Source: Bermanella sp. WJH001 (lineage in GTDB: Bacteria; Pseudomonadota; Gammaproteobacteria; Pseudomonadales; Oceanobacteraceae). From it: a stretch of DNA of 64,000 bases. The stretch is from contig NZ_JASJOO010000002.1 in NCBI RefSeq assembly GCF_030070105.1, forward strand, positions 1,240,001 to 1,304,000, written 5' to 3'. The notes below the pieces were generated by a model. That model was given only the letters and a program-made list of their open reading frames with translations, was not told the DNA's origin and made no database searches. Below are positions 54,736 to 64,000 of the stretch, piece by piece (position 1 is the first letter of the stretch; every line of letters starts with the position of its first letter). Made by a program: the position numbers and the translations under genes.

Positions 54736-57700
54736 TTAAAGCTGAATAATCGTTTGAGTTACGGTATCCGAGGTTTCAATGGTTTTGGCACTGGCTTGGA
54801 AATTCCGCTGCGCAATGATTAAACCCACCAGCTCTTCCGATAAATCCACGTTCGAATCCTCAAGCGCAGATGATCGTAAATTACCAAACGTACCGGTTCG
54901 AGGTGAGCCCACCGTTGGGCCGCCTGATTCAAATGATTCACCCCATGCGGTATCACCAAGAGGGATCAAACCTTCTGGGTTTTTAAACGTGGCTAATGCA
55001 ACTTGTCCTAATACTTGTGCTTGGCCATTGGTGAATCGTGCAAACATAAACCCATCCGCATCAATTTCTAAACCGGTTAGTCGACCTGTTGTGTAACCAT
55101 TTTGGCTCACCTCGGCCACACTAAACGGGCTACCAAATTGGGTGGAGCCGTCCAGTTCAATTTTGAAATTTGAATTGGTTGCAGGTTCAGTGAGTGGCAA
55201 ACCACCTTCTAACACGTTTAGGGATTTTAATGCCCCTGTTGGCGACCCTTCTGCGTTTAATGGATCCCAGTTAGTCACAAATAAATCACCGGTGGCTGAT
55301 TCATCTAAGGTGCCATCTGGATTAAAAAATAATTCATAACGCAATTGTGTGGGCTCTAAATTTTCAGGGAAAGGCAACGTGGCATCTGGGTCACCAATGT
55401 CTTGCCCATCAATTTGTACATACATGGCCCACAGGTTTTCTTCATTAGGACGGGTTGGGTCAACCGGTTCTTTCACAAAGTATTGGGTCATGATGTGGTT
55501 ATTACCCAAGCTATCATAAATGGTGGTACTGGTAGCATGGTTGTAGGTGTCTTGATTATCTGGATCAAAACTATTTAATACATAATCTTCAAATTCATCC
55601 GGGGTAAGTGCGCCAAACACACCAGAAATGGCCGGTACAGGTTCTGATAAACTAAAGCCTTCGTTTAAGATAAATTCAATGGTGCCACCCACAGCTGCCG
55701 CCACATCCGCTGTTGCTGTCCCCCCTAGCACGACTGGGCCAGCATTAGCAGAGCCCCTGACCACCAAGCTGTCTGTCACGGTTGCGCTACTAATTTCAAT
55801 TTTAATATCGCGACCAATACTATTGTTAATCACAAGATCACCACTGCTGTTTACCTCAGCCGTAAAGCCCGGCAAGGTGGTGGTTTGCAATAAATTAATT
55901 TCTTCAGCGATCTCTTCAAGACTGGTTGACGTCAGCTCTTGGCCATTTAAAAACAACGTCATGTTATTACCTGGGTTGTTATAACCACTTAACGGTAATG
56001 TGACGGTACTCGATGCTGAAGCGGTTACACCGGCTTGGCGATTGAAAATAGCGGCAATCTCGTTTGCCTCCATATTCGCTTCTGTTTCGATGTCTACTTC
56101 ATTACCATCAGGGTCCGTTAAGGTCACACTTTGCGCTGGGTATTCGTTATTAACCCCTTCAATACCCAGTGTGAGTAAGCTGTTATCGTCTTCATTTACC
56201 TGTAATAAACCATACATCTCGGCCGCGCTGATATCGTCTCCTGAGGCGATGATTTCACTGATACTAATAATGGATGCTTCACCATCTTCTGTGGCCACAA
56301 ATTGCAATTTGTATTCAGGTGGCACCACTCTTGGTTCGATCTCCATGGCCTCTGCGCGCACCCCTATGTATGCATCGGCATCAAGAGAACTGATTTGACG
56401 GTTAATCGAGGCCGCTAATTGTTGAACCGAACGGAACTCTTCATCCAAGGTGATAGTGGTGGTACCCGAACGCCCTTCTAAATCCGGTGCAGGGACCGTT
56501 AAGTTAATACGGAAACTATTACTTTTATCAATGGTGTCCGTACCCGCAGCCACAAACATGTCTGCCGGAATGTTAAAGCCAAGGGCGTCAATAGAAGCTT
56601 GTGCATTAGCTGCGCCGAATGCGCCTGTTAAGTTATTACTGGGTGTAATGGCAATGCCATAACCCGAACCCACATCGGTATTGGTAAACACTAACTGGCC
56701 ACCCACCGATGACACTGTCACTCGCCCTTGTAGGCCATTTGCACCGGTCCAGTCGTTGACACGATCCTGAATTTCCGCGGCTAAATCATCCAGTGATGCA
56801 TAGGTATTAGGGGTCACAATAATGTCATAGGCATTGGAGTTATCCGCAGCAGTTGGGCCGGTTACTTGTAAACGAAATTCGTTATTTGCCAATACATCCG
56901 GCGCCCCCGTATTCGATCGACCAACACCTGGTGCAAATCCAAGAGTTGATAAGTCGTAGGTATTATTACTCACAGGCACTAACGTGATGGTGGCACCATT
57001 ACCTTGACCAGCGGCAGTGGTTAACGTTAATGGAACGGTACCTGAAACCGTAAATTCAGGGCCTACTTGCTCATTAATTTCCGCTCGTATCTCGTCAATA
57101 GTCACGGCAGTAATTAAAGCAGCGGTAGAACCACCGCCTGTTAAAGTCGTATTATCAATCGTGATGGTGGTTGGCGTGGTGGTACCGTTTGAATCGGTTA
57201 CTTCTACATCAAAGACAATCGATTGCGCGCCGCTGAAGTCACCAACAATAGACGCACCAGGGGTCACGGTGGATGTGAGTACACCCGGGCCACCTAATAC
57301 GGTTGTGGTCATGGCAAGTGGCGGTGTTGCCACGGTACGTGTGGTGGTTGAGGTACCAGGGATACTTCTAAAATCCGCCACAATAGGGTTAGAGCCTACA
57401 AATAAGTTACTGCCCGCCACACCGGCACTGTATGACACACCGGCTGCCAATGGGCTACCCATTAGCGCATCCCAGTCGGCGCTGCTGGCGGTAATCGCAA
57501 AGCCGGTGCCGATTGTTGAATCATAACCTGAACGTTGAATGGCAATCGGCAAAGGTCCCACTAACGGATTTGGAATGGGATCAGGGGAGGTCACGACTTC
57601 AAATTCATTAGGACCAAATGCCGTGTCTAATTGGCTTTGAATATCCGCAACCAAATTATTAATAAAGACGGTTTGAGAGGTACTCGGTGCCACCGCACCC

Positions 57701-58497
57701 ACAGCCGGTGCCGTACCGCCAATGGTAATGGTTTGCGCACCTGTGCCGTCTTGTGGGTCAATGGTTAAGGTTGCCACTTCGGCTGCGGTTGGGTAACCGG
57801 TTGTATTAAAAAAACCTGCAGTATTGGCAACTAAGTCCGCATCGGTTGCACCATCAAATGTAAATGTGGAAGCAGTACCGGCTGTGGTTGGCTGAGCAAT
57901 GGTGTCATGAATGGACGCCGTGTTTTCAGCGATGCCCGAGTCAGGTGTGGCAATGGCCAAACCTGACGACGTCATACGTGAGCCTAATTCTTGTTTAACC
58001 AGCTCGGACGCATCTAAATTTAAAATTGAAGACACACGTGAGGTTAACGCAGGGGGTTGGTTACCAATACGAATTTGAATATCCCCCAGCACCCCATTTA
58101 CCACGCCATCCCCATTTGCCTCATAACCTTGTAAACGGGCACTGTTATTGGCAACCACATAACCGTCTTTATCTAAACCAAAAATGCCAGCACGGGTATA
58201 AGATTCAGTACCATTATTATTAAGAATAAAAAAGCCGTTGCCATCTATGGCCATATCTAATGCGTTTTCAGTACCACTGATATTACCTTGGCTAAATTCT
58301 TGGCGAACATTATCAACCAGTACACCACTGCCCACGGGTTTAGAACCTGTGCCTAAAATAGTTGTGGTGTAAACATCAGCAAATTCAGCTCGGGATTCTT
58401 TAAACCCCACAGTACTGGCATTCGCCACGTTATTACCGGTCACTTCTAAATCAATGGAAGCTGCTCTAATACCACTTAGGCCTATATTAAATGCCAT
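54736..58497 (-). CDS. flgE: Flagellar hook protein FlgE (giant, 1253 residues)
   Basis: Hook protein with family N-terminus [42 protein letters not shown]1 segment [16 protein letters not shown] and C-terminus [37 protein letters not shown]. The usual length is 400-720 residues; about 600-800 residues of Thr/Ser/Ala-rich insertion lie between roughly 190 and 1000, the hook's outer D2/D3 regions. The ATG is well supported by AAGGAG upstream. It follows flgD by 36 bp and is the last gene of flgBCDE. Codon use is like the neighbours. Confidence 0.96.
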   Translation of the reverse strand: MAFNIGLSGIRAASIDLEVTGNNVANASTVGFKESRAEFADVYTTTILGTGSKPVGSGVLVDNVRQEFSQGNISGTENALDMAIDGNGFFILNNNGTESYTRAGIFGLDKDGYVVANNSARLQGYEANGDGVVNGVLGDIQIRIGNQPPALTSRVSSILNLDASELVKQELGSRMTSSGLAIATPDSGIAENTASIHDTIAQPTTAGTASTFTFDGATDADLVANTAGFFNTTGYPTAAEVATLTIDPQDGTGAQTITIGGTAPAVGAVAPSTSQTVFINNLVADIQSQLDTAFGPNEFEVVTSPDPIPNPLVGPLPIAIQRSGYDSTIGTGFAITASSADWDALMGSPLAAGVSYSAGVAGSNLFVGSNPIVADFRSIPGTSTTTRTVATPPLAMTTTVLGGPGVLTSTVTPGASIVGDFSGAQSIVFDVEVTDSNGTTTPTTITIDNTTLTGGGSTAALITAVTIDEIRAEINEQVGPEFTVSGTVPLTLTTAAGQGNGATITLVPVSNNTYDLSTLGFAPGVGRSNTGAPDVLANNEFRLQVTGPTAADNSNAYDIIVTPNTYASLDDLAAEIQDRVNDWTGANGLQGRVTVSSVGGQLVFTNTDVGSGYGIAITPSNNLTGAFGAANAQASIDALGFNIPADMFVAAGTDTIDKSNSFRINLTVPAPDLEGRSGTTTITLDEEFRSVQQLAASINRQISSLDADAYIGVRAEAMEIEPRVVPPEYKLQFVATEDGEASIISISEIIASGDDISAAEMYGLLQVNEDDNSLLTLGIEGVNNEYPAQSVTLTDPDGNEVDIETEANMEANEIAAIFNRQAGVTASASSTVTLPLSGYNNPGNNMTLFLNGQELTSTSLEEIAEEINLLQTTTLPGFTAEVNSSGDLVINNSIGRDIKIEISSATVTDSLVVRGSANAGPVVLGGTATADVAAAVGGTIEFILNEGFSLSEPVPAISGVFGALTPDEFEDYVLNSFDPDNQDTYNHATSTTIYDSLGNNHIMTQYFVKEPVDPTRPNEENLWAMYVQIDGQDIGDPDATLPFPENLEPTQLRYELFFNPDGTLDESATGDLFVTNWDPLNAEGSPTGALKSLNVLEGGLPLTEPATNSNFKIELDGSTQFGSPFSVAEVSQNGYTTGRLTGLEIDADGFMFARFTNGQAQVLGQVALATFKNPEGLIPLGDTAWGESFESGGPTVGSPRTGTFGNLRSSALEDSNVDLSEELVGLIIAQRNFQASAKTIETSDTVTQTIIQL

Positions 58498-58533
58498 GAT
58501 TGACTCCTTCGCTCAAACTGACGAGCTGCGTAA

Positions 58534-59322
58534 TTAATTTAAAATTTGTTTAACTTCTGACATTGGGGCTTTGGTGCCCCCAGCTAAATTCAATGTAATT
58601 TGATTATTGGCCCCAAGGGTGACGCTATCGACTTTGCCACTCATGGCCGTATCAACACCTTCACTTTTGCCATCAATGGAGGCGGTGATTTCAAATTTGT
58701 ATTCGCCAACCGGATAAGGCACAGGAATCGGTTTACCTTCGTCATCTAAAACTTGATTACCTTCTTCATCGACAAAATATTCTTTGCGGTTTAATAAGGA
58801 GCGATCTAGCTCAACTATCTCACCATCCATTTCCAAATTCGCACCATCCCAACGCAAGGACATAGGTCCTTTGTCGTGATAACCCAGGCTGATGGTTTCT
58901 AGTGTTTGACCACTTTTGTTTTTAATTTGTAAGGAAACATTTGAAGTTGTGGCCGGAATATCACTGTAACTCGCAATGAGATCACCACTTTGTAAAAATC
59001 CGTATTCATTACTAGGCACCACCACAGATTGCCCAACCAATGAAGACGCTTGCAATGCTTGGCTTGATCGTAATTCAGATGCCATGTCGTCAACGGTATT
59101 GTTTAAATTATCAATCCCCTCAACCGAACTAAATTGTGCAAGTTGCGCAACAAATTCCGTGTTATCTTGTGGCTCAAGGGGGTTTTGATTATTCATTTGT
59201 GCCACCAGCAATTTTAAAAAGTCGTTCTTGCCTAACTCATTAGACTTTTCAACTTCCTTTTCGCTTTGCGCATACTGGTCAAGCACAGTTTGCGACGAAC
59301 CCACACCTGTTACATCAGCCAT
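58534..59322 (-). CDS. flgD: Hook-capping protein FlgD
   Basis: 262 residues. The N-terminal capping motif NDFLKLLVAQMNNQNPLEPQDNTEFVAQLAQFSSVEGI (about 29-66) is complete, followed by the Tudor-like and Fn3-like domains, with SDIPATTSNVSLQIKN and the final TKAPMSEVKQILN. It caps the growing hook. The gap to flgC (about 190 bp) contains a small hairpin near 59434-59453. Confidence 0.96.
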   Translation of the reverse strand: MADVTGVGSSQTVLDQYAQSEKEVEKSNELGKNDFLKLLVAQMNNQNPLEPQDNTEFVAQLAQFSSVEGIDNLNNTVDDMASELRSSQALQASSLVGQSVVVPSNEYGFLQSGDLIASYSDIPATTSNVSLQIKNKSGQTLETISLGYHDKGPMSLRWDGANLEMDGEIVELDRSLLNRKEYFVDEEGNQVLDDEGKPIPVPYPVGEYKFEITASIDGKSEGVDTAMSGKVDSVTLGANNQITLNLAGGTKAPMSEVKQILN

Positions 59323-59513
59323 GATTTATGCTCCTGATGAGTTTTAAATTTTGTCTAACTCGTTTCTCGCGTGTGGAATAACAAAGGCCTTTTTCATAAA
59401 TCGAACACCTGAAAATTCCACTTTTACCTTGTTATTTCCGTGTTGGCGGAAATGCATTTTCAATTCTTTTGCGTCTGACGTTTGACACCCCACCTCAGAC
59501 ATCCATCTCAAAC

Positions 59514-59960
59514 TTACTGCCCAAGCGTTAAGGTACGCTGCAACATTTGTTTGGCCGTTTTCATCATTTCGACATTCATTTGATAACTACGCGATGACGA
59601 CATCATGTCTGTCATTTCTTCAACCACATTCACATTGGGGTACATCACATAACCTTCTTCATCAGCCATTGGATGGTGAGGTTGATAACGTTTTTTAAGA
59701 GGCGCATCACTTTCAATAATGCCTTTTACTTCAACGCCATCACCAATTTGTGAACGAATATCTAATTTTTGACTCAAGCCTTTCACGTTGTCCCATTGCT
59801 TATCTAACACGCTAAACCAAGGCTTACGGGCTTTATACGTTTCATCAATACTTGAACTGACCGTTTCGGCGTTGGCGATATTAGAAGCCGTGGTATTTAA
59901 GCGCACCGACTGTGCGTTCATGCCGGTGCCTGCGATATTAAAAACATTGGTTAATGACAT
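59514..59960 (-). CDS. flgC: Flagellar proximal rod protein FlgC
   Basis: 148 residues with rod motifs FNIAGTGMNAQSVRLNTTASNIANAETVSSSIDETYK and C-terminal NVNVVEEMTDMMSSSRSYQMNVEMMKTAKQMLQRTL. It is the usual FlgC length and follows flgB by 47 bp. It forms part of the proximal rod with FlgB and FlgF. Confidence 0.97.
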   Translation of the reverse strand: MSLTNVFNIAGTGMNAQSVRLNTTASNIANAETVSSSIDETYKARKPWFSVLDKQWDNVKGLSQKLDIRSQIGDGVEVKGIIESDAPLKKRYQPHHPMADEEGYVMYPNVNVVEEMTDMMSSSRSYQMNVEMMKTAKQMLQRTLTLGQ

Positions 59961-60007
59961 TTTTTATTCTCCTACCTTAGGGTTGACTAAGGACGTTGTC
60001 TTATTCA

Positions 60008-60400
60008 TTACTGGCCTTTGATGGCACCTTTTAGACCACTAAATTTACTATTCAAAAACTCAAATGAAGCGTTATAGCGCAGCGCATTTTCGGTATAAAA
60101 AGATTGCTCCATTTGGCTATCAACCGTATTGCCGTCAATGGCAGGCTGATAAGGATTGCGAAACATTAATTCGGTTTCGGTATGCACATTGCCTTCAAGA
60201 TGATTCTGGTTGGTTTTATTCATACCAAGTGAGCGGCGACTTTCACCTTCTAGCACCGCATTAAAATCAATGTCGCGGGCTTTAAAATGCGGTGTATCGG
60301 CGTTGGCTAGGTTATTCGCAAGAATTTCTGCACGTGATGCGCGCAGCTGTAACGTTTGTGGATGAATACCTAACGAATTTTTAAAACCCAGTGCTGACAT
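60008..60400 (-). CDS. flgB: Flagellar proximal rod protein FlgB
   Basis: 130 residues from the ATG at 60400 (AGAGG upstream); the longer frame adds 19. FKNSLGIHPQTLQLRASRAEILANNLANADTPHFKARDIDF is typical. It starts the flgBCDE unit. A sigma-54 site lies 54-69 bp upstream, with a GCGGCAATGTTTGCCG palindrome further up. Confidence 0.96.
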   Translation of the reverse strand: MSALGFKNSLGIHPQTLQLRASRAEILANNLANADTPHFKARDIDFNAVLEGESRRSLGMNKTNQNHLEGNVHTETELMFRNPYQPAIDGNTVDSQMEQSFYTENALRYNASFEFLNSKFSGLKGAIKGQ

Positions 60401-60453
60401 AAAAACCTCTAACTGTTTGGCTGTATTACTTTGTTTGCCTTTGCAGAGATATA

Positions 60454-60469
60454 GCAACGCCTATGCCAA
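60454..60469 (-). promoter_or_regulatory. Sigma-54 promoter of flgBCDE
   Basis: On the minus strand TTGGCATAGGCGTTGCTA, with GG and GC 10 bases apart. It lies 54-69 bp before the flgB start. Confidence 0.75.
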
Positions 60470-60523
60470 TGTAATTTTTCTATATAATTCAATAAGTTAA
60501 GATGTTTTATGGGTTTTAAAAAA

Positions 60524-60539
60524 GCGGCAATGTTTGCCG
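60524..60539. promoter_or_regulatory. GCGGCAATGTTTGCCG palindrome upstream of flgB
   Basis: GCGGCAA and TTTGCCG arms, with a further AGCGG 10 bases beyond. The position about 60-75 bp before the -24 box fits an enhancer-binding protein site. Confidence 0.4.
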
Positions 60540-60702
60540 TTTAGGAAAAAAGCGGAAGTCATACAGGCACAAAAAATACAACATAAGCATGTAAGAAATA
60601 GAGACTTAAATAGTGTTAAACAAGGTGATTTGGCCCTGTAGGGCGAGTACGTCTTACTGGCAAATGAGTGTTGTCAGGTAATGCCTGACCTACATGGCAG
60701 GC

Positions 60703-61379
60703 TTGAGTGACGCTAGCTCTACTTAGTTTTTCAAATAAAACGGATTCACCCGCAGGTGCGGGTTCCTACAAACACCCCAGCCAGTGAAAAAAGGTACGAA
60801 TCGCACCCGCAAATGATAAAAGCGACAAACAAGAAAAGATAACAACAGCTAAAAGAATCGCTGATTTGAGTAACGCTAAATCTACTTAGTTGCTTGAATT
60901 AAACGGGTTCACCCGCAGGTGCGGGTTCCTACAAAAAAACCTGCCAGTGAAAAAAGGTACGAATCGCACCCGTGAGTGATAAAAGAGGCAAACAAGAAAA
61001 GATAACAACAGCTAAAAGAGTCGCTGGCTTGAGTGACGCTAGCTCTACTTAGTTGCTTGAATTAAACGGATTCACCCGCAGGTGCGGGTTCTTACAAACA
61101 CGCCTGCCAGTAAAAAAAATGTACGAACTATCACCCGCCAGTTAAAAAATGTACGAACTCGCACCCGCGAGTGATAAAAGAGACAAACAAGAAAAGATAA
61201 CAACAGCTAAAATAGTCGCTGGTTTAAGTGACGGTAAATCTACTTAGTTGCTTGAATTAAACGGGTTCACCCGCAGGTGCGGGTTCTTACAAACACGCCT
61301 GCCAGTGAAAAAAGGTACGAACTTACACCCGCCAGTGACAAAAGGAATTCACAAAAACGGGCTAAAAAGCATAAGCCGA
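60703..61379. repeat. 163-bp tandem repeats (four copies) between flgB and cheR
   Basis: Copies begin near 60703, 60866, 61029 and 61224 with TTGAGTGACGCTA-like sequence and CTACTTAGTTGC. Each holds a hairpin core CACCCGCAGGTGCGGGTT and AAAGGTACGAA. The third is longer by about 32 bp through an internal duplication. No open frame of interest is present. Just upstream (about 60640-60700) is another small hairpin GTCAGG/CCTGAC. Confidence 0.9.
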
Positions 61380-62192
61380 TTAACCTTTTTTACGATAAAT
61401 AATACCTGGACTGCACTGCACCATTTCGTAATGGTCGGGCAATCCACTTAAGGCTTCACTGGCTCCAAGCAACAAATAACCACCCGGTTTTAATGTGCCG
61501 TGTATGCGCGTAAGAATGTCTTTTTTCACATCCGCTGAAAAATAAATCAAAACATTACGGCAAAATACAATATCAAATTTACCCAGCATCGAATAAGAAT
61601 GCAGCAAGTTCAGCATACGATACTGTACTCTGGCTGCTACATTAGCGTTTACCTTCCAACTGTCTTCGTGCTTTGAAAAATATCGCGTCAACAAGTCTTC
61701 TGGCATACCACGCCCAAGCGCAAGCTGATCATACACACCGGATTTGGCGCGCTCTAAGGCGCTGGTAGAAATATCCGTTGCCACTATTTTTTCAGAGGTC
61801 AATTTACCCGGATTTGAGCGTTTAAATTCTTCTATGATCATACTAATTGAGTAAGGCTCTTGCCCGGTAGAAGAAGCTGCACACCATAAGTCGAGGCTTT
61901 TTTGCTTGGCGCATATTTCTGGCAGTAATCGATTTTCTAAAATCTTAAACGGGTGAGAATCACGAAACCAAAGCGTTTCATTGGTGGTCATGGCATCCAC
62001 CACTTTCTCTCGTAAACGAGAGTCCACCTCAATTTTTTTCACCAATTCAGACAGAGCGGTCAGTTCAAGCTCGCTCATGATCGATCGTAAACGACTTGCA
62101 ACCAGATACTCTTTATTATCACCGAGTAAAATGCCGCATACACGCTCTAGATAGTCTCTAAATAAGGCAAAATCCGGTTTGGTTATTTCCAT
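61380..62192 (-). CDS. cheR: Chemotaxis methyltransferase CheR
   Basis: 270 residues. The N-terminal all-helical domain (about 1-75) precedes the SAM-binding domain with DLWCAASSTGQEPYSISMII (about 101-120) and VFCRNVLIYFS. CheR methylates glutamates of chemoreceptors with S-adenosylmethionine. It starts one base after the cheV stop and is therefore co-transcribed. The 163-bp repeat array sits directly downstream. Confidence 0.96.
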   Translation of the reverse strand: MEITKPDFALFRDYLERVCGILLGDNKEYLVASRLRSIMSELELTALSELVKKIEVDSRLREKVVDAMTTNETLWFRDSHPFKILENRLLPEICAKQKSLDLWCAASSTGQEPYSISMIIEEFKRSNPGKLTSEKIVATDISTSALERAKSGVYDQLALGRGMPEDLLTRYFSKHEDSWKVNANVAARVQYRMLNLLHSYSMLGKFDIVFCRNVLIYFSADVKKDILTRIHGTLKPGGYLLLGASEALSGLPDHYEMVQCSPGIIYRKKG

Positions 62193-62193
62193 A

Positions 62194-63132
62194 CTATTCT
62201 TTCACCCTAGATGCTTTTACTCTCTCAGACACTTTTGAGGCAAGAACATCTGGGTTAAATTTCGCAATAAAATCATCCGCCCCGACCTTCTTCACCATGC
62301 TCTGGTTAAACACACCACTTAAAGACGTATGCAAAATAATATGCAGTTTATTCATATTCGGGTCATTACGAACAGCTGTTGTCAGTGTGTAGCCATCCAT
62401 CTCGGGCATTTCAATATCTGAAATCATCATTGCATAATGCTCAGAAGGATTAACACCGGATTCCACCATTTCGCGTAGATGCACCAATGCTTGATGACCA
62501 TCATTCATGGCCGTTACTTCAACGCCAAGTGCTTCTAAACATTTAGTAACTTGTTTACGCGCAATTTTAGAATCATCCGCAATCAGCACCTTAGGTGCTT
62601 CTTGGCTTTCGTCCGAACGGGAGCTGGCCAGAATATCTTCACTGATGGTTTCCTCCATAGGAGAGACTTCAGATAGGATTTTCTCAACATCGATAATTTC
62701 GACCAAACGTCCTTCCACTTCAGTGACCGCGGTTAAGTAATGTTCGCGACCTGTGCCCTTTGGTGGTGGATGAATCTCTTCCCAGTTCATATTCACAATG
62801 CGCTCAACCCCAGAGACCAGAAAGCCCTGAGTAGCGGTATTGTATTCGGTAATAATCACGAAGCATTGCTTAGGATCGCCCACCGAAACATTACCAGTGG
62901 CCAGCCCCATATCCATTATGGGAATGGTTCCAGAGCGAATATGTGCAACGCCAATCACGACACGATGACTTTTTGGCAAAATCGTTAATGACGGGCACTG
63001 CAATACCTCTTTCACTTTAAACACGTTAATGCCGTAAATTTGCGGTCCGTTTAAGCGAAAAAGTAAAAGTTCAAGGCGGTTTTCCCCTACTAGTTGGGTC
63101 CTTTGGTCGACGGAATCAAGTACCCCGGCCAT
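62194..63132 (-). CDS. cheV: Chemotaxis coupling protein CheV
   Basis: 312 residues from the ATG at 63132, with GGAGT eight bases upstream; the longer frame is not supported. A CheW-like domain (about 15-160, FRLNGPQIYGINVFKVKEVL) couples receptors to CheA. The receiver domain (about 180-305) carries the phosphorylated Asp in ISDIEMPEMDG. It is the first gene of cheV-cheR and is divergent from flgA, as in Pseudomonas. Confidence 0.95.
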   Translation of the reverse strand: MAGVLDSVDQRTQLVGENRLELLLFRLNGPQIYGINVFKVKEVLQCPSLTILPKSHRVVIGVAHIRSGTIPIMDMGLATGNVSVGDPKQCFVIITEYNTATQGFLVSGVERIVNMNWEEIHPPPKGTGREHYLTAVTEVEGRLVEIIDVEKILSEVSPMEETISEDILASSRSDESQEAPKVLIADDSKIARKQVTKCLEALGVEVTAMNDGHQALVHLREMVESGVNPSEHYAMMISDIEMPEMDGYTLTTAVRNDPNMNKLHIILHTSLSGVFNQSMVKKVGADDFIAKFNPDVLASKVSERVKASRVKE

Positions 63133-63149
63133 AAACAAACTCCATATGA

Positions 63150-63170
63150 AACAGCCCCATGCTGGCTGTT
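63150..63170. promoter_or_regulatory. Inverted repeat in the cheV leader
   Basis: AACAGCC and GGCTGTT perfect arms around CCATGCT. It lies just upstream of the cheV ribosome site and may fold in the mRNA leader or be an operator. Confidence 0.3.
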
Positions 63171-63186
63171 TAATCTCGTTTTTGGC

Positions 63187-63201
63187 GGCATGCCCTTTGC
63201 A
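63187..63201 (+). promoter_or_regulatory. Possible sigma-54 promoter of flgA
   Basis: GGCATGCCCTTTGCA with GG and GC exactly 10 bases apart on the plus strand, 98-112 bp before the flgA GTG. It lacks the T before GG, so it is weaker than the others. Confidence 0.35.
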
Positions 63202-63298
63202 GCATTCCCCATATATGTGAATGGCGTTAGTAAACTGCCACTCCAGCTTCAAATCTTAAGTATTAAGCTGCTTACATTTGAGAATAGGACAAATTTTG

Positions 63299-64000
63299 GT
63301 GATAGACAGAGTTTTTATTTTATTGGTCTTGTTATGCCTACCTTTAAGTGGGTTAAGCAGCCCATGGTATGAACAACTTGAAGGCAGCCTTAAGCAGGCC
63401 CTTTCCAGTCAACTTGTGCAAATGGCGCAAAAAATGGGGATATCTGACTACCGTTATAGTATTGATCTGAACTACCTAGATAGTCGGCTTAACCTAACCC
63501 CCTGCCAAATTCCGTTGAATATCGAAACCCCGCAACCCTTAGAATTAGGCCGCAGCCATATAAAAGTCGCCTGCCAAGACACCACTCCGTGGGCTTTAAA
63601 TGTTCCAACAGACGTCAATTTATTCACACCTGTGGTGGTATTAAATCAACCTATATCTAAAGACCAAGTGATTACTGAGGACCAATTAAACCTACAACGG
63701 CAAAATCTGGCCGAATTAAGAAATGGTTATTATCTAAAAAAAGATCAGGTTATAGGCAAACAATCTAAGCGAGCACTCGCAGGCCAAACCGTGCTCAATA
63801 GTTACCTGATTAACCCCGCTTTGATGATACATAAAGGGGATAAAGTCATGATTATTGCTAGTAAAGGCTCAATGAGCGTAAAAATGCCAGGTGAGGCGCT
63901 CAGTGATGGCCGAGAAGGCCGACAAATACGAGTCCGTAACAGTCGATCAGAGCGTATTATTCGCGCAAAAGTAGTGGGGCCAGGTGAGGTTTTAGTCCAT
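63299..64000 (+). CDS. flgA: Flagellar P-ring assembly chaperone FlgA (3' end at or beyond window)
   Basis: The frame is open from the GTG at 63299 to the last base: 234 codons with no stop, so the gene is probably complete but for its last residues. Signal peptide VFILLVLLCLPLSGLSS is present. The SAF-like C-terminal domain is clear: AGQTVLNSYLINPALMIHKGDKVMIIASKGSMSVKMPGEALSDGREGRQIRVRNSRSERII. FlgA escorts FlgI to build the P-ring. AGGAC precedes the GTG. It is divergent from cheV. Confidence 0.92.
   Translation, partial: MIDRVFILLVLLCLPLSGLSSPWYEQLEGSLKQALSSQLVQMAQKMGISDYRYSIDLNYLDSRLNLTPCQIPLNIETPQPLELGRSHIKVACQDTTPWALNVPTDVNLFTPVVVLNQPISKDQVITEDQLNLQRQNLAELRNGYYLKKDQVIGKQSKRALAGQTVLNSYLINPALMIHKGDKVMIIASKGSMSVKMPGEALSDGREGRQIRVRNSRSERIIRAKVVGPGEVLVH

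Noticed and set aside
57017-57526. 169-codon plus-strand frame opposite flgE
   Set aside because: A shadow of the Thr/Val-rich flgE coding strand with no ribosome site; similar shadows opposite fliD and fliC were also left out.
63094-63372. 92-codon plus-strand frame over the cheV/flgA junction
   Set aside because: It covers the cheV start and the flgA promoter region, has no ribosome site and competes with flgA in another frame.

Overview
The window comes from a moderately AT-rich, polar-flagellated marine-type gammaproteobacterium, most likely in or near the Oceanospirillales. This rests on the gene order flgA/cheV-cheR-flgBCDE-flgFGHI-flgJKL, sigma-54 and sigma-28 type flagellar promoters, and accessory genes such as oleate hydratase and acetoacetyl-CoA synthetase. 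The species cannot be named from the sequence alone. No rRNA, tRNA, CRISPR array, intact transposase or prophage was seen.

Region 1 (1-23.9 kb) is mixed metabolism, signalling and stress. It holds the end of acetoacetyl-CoA synthetase, a lipoprotein plus hybrid sensor kinase pair, a GIY-YIG-like protein with a basic tail, and a three-gene signalling operon. That operon encodes a sensor kinase with an ethylene-receptor-like membrane domain, a CheY-like regulator and a REC-GGDEF diguanylate cyclase. Next come a TetR regulator, a two-gene FAD/2Fe-2S redox operon, RidA, a MarR-hydrolase pair with palindromic operators, ahpC and ahpF, oleate hydratase, a YegD-type Hsp70, a decayed outer-membrane-protein remnant, a small membrane protein and a periplasmic solute-binding protein.

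Region 2 (23.9-44.4 kb) is a flagellar filament and flagellin-modification island: fliD, a complete set of legionaminic-acid-type genes (legB, legC, legG, legI, legH, ptmF, legF, ptmA, with ptmE further along), flaG, fliC and a Maf (DUF115) glycosyltransferase. An adenylylsulfate kinase gene with a sigma-28-like promoter and a PAPS-type sulfotransferase gene lie in the same island. Together they suggest that the filament or its glycan is sulfated. This is the most interesting proposal in the window.

Region 3 (44.4-64 kb) is the rod, hook, ring and junction cluster (flgL to flgB), cheR, cheV and the start of flgA. Good -24/-12 sigma-54 sites precede flgF, flgJ and flgB, with a weaker one before flgA. 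Recurrent GCGGCAA/TTGCCG motifs lie near the flgB, flgF and flgJ sites. The axial proteins are unusually large: FliC about 1025, FlgE 1253, FlgK 992 and FliD 1318 residues.

Several repeat families interrupt the region: a 32-bp tandem array grown on a dispersed hairpin element with a second copy 30 kb away, a 7-bp array directly upstream of the flgF sigma-54 site, and a 163-bp tandem array between flgB and cheR.
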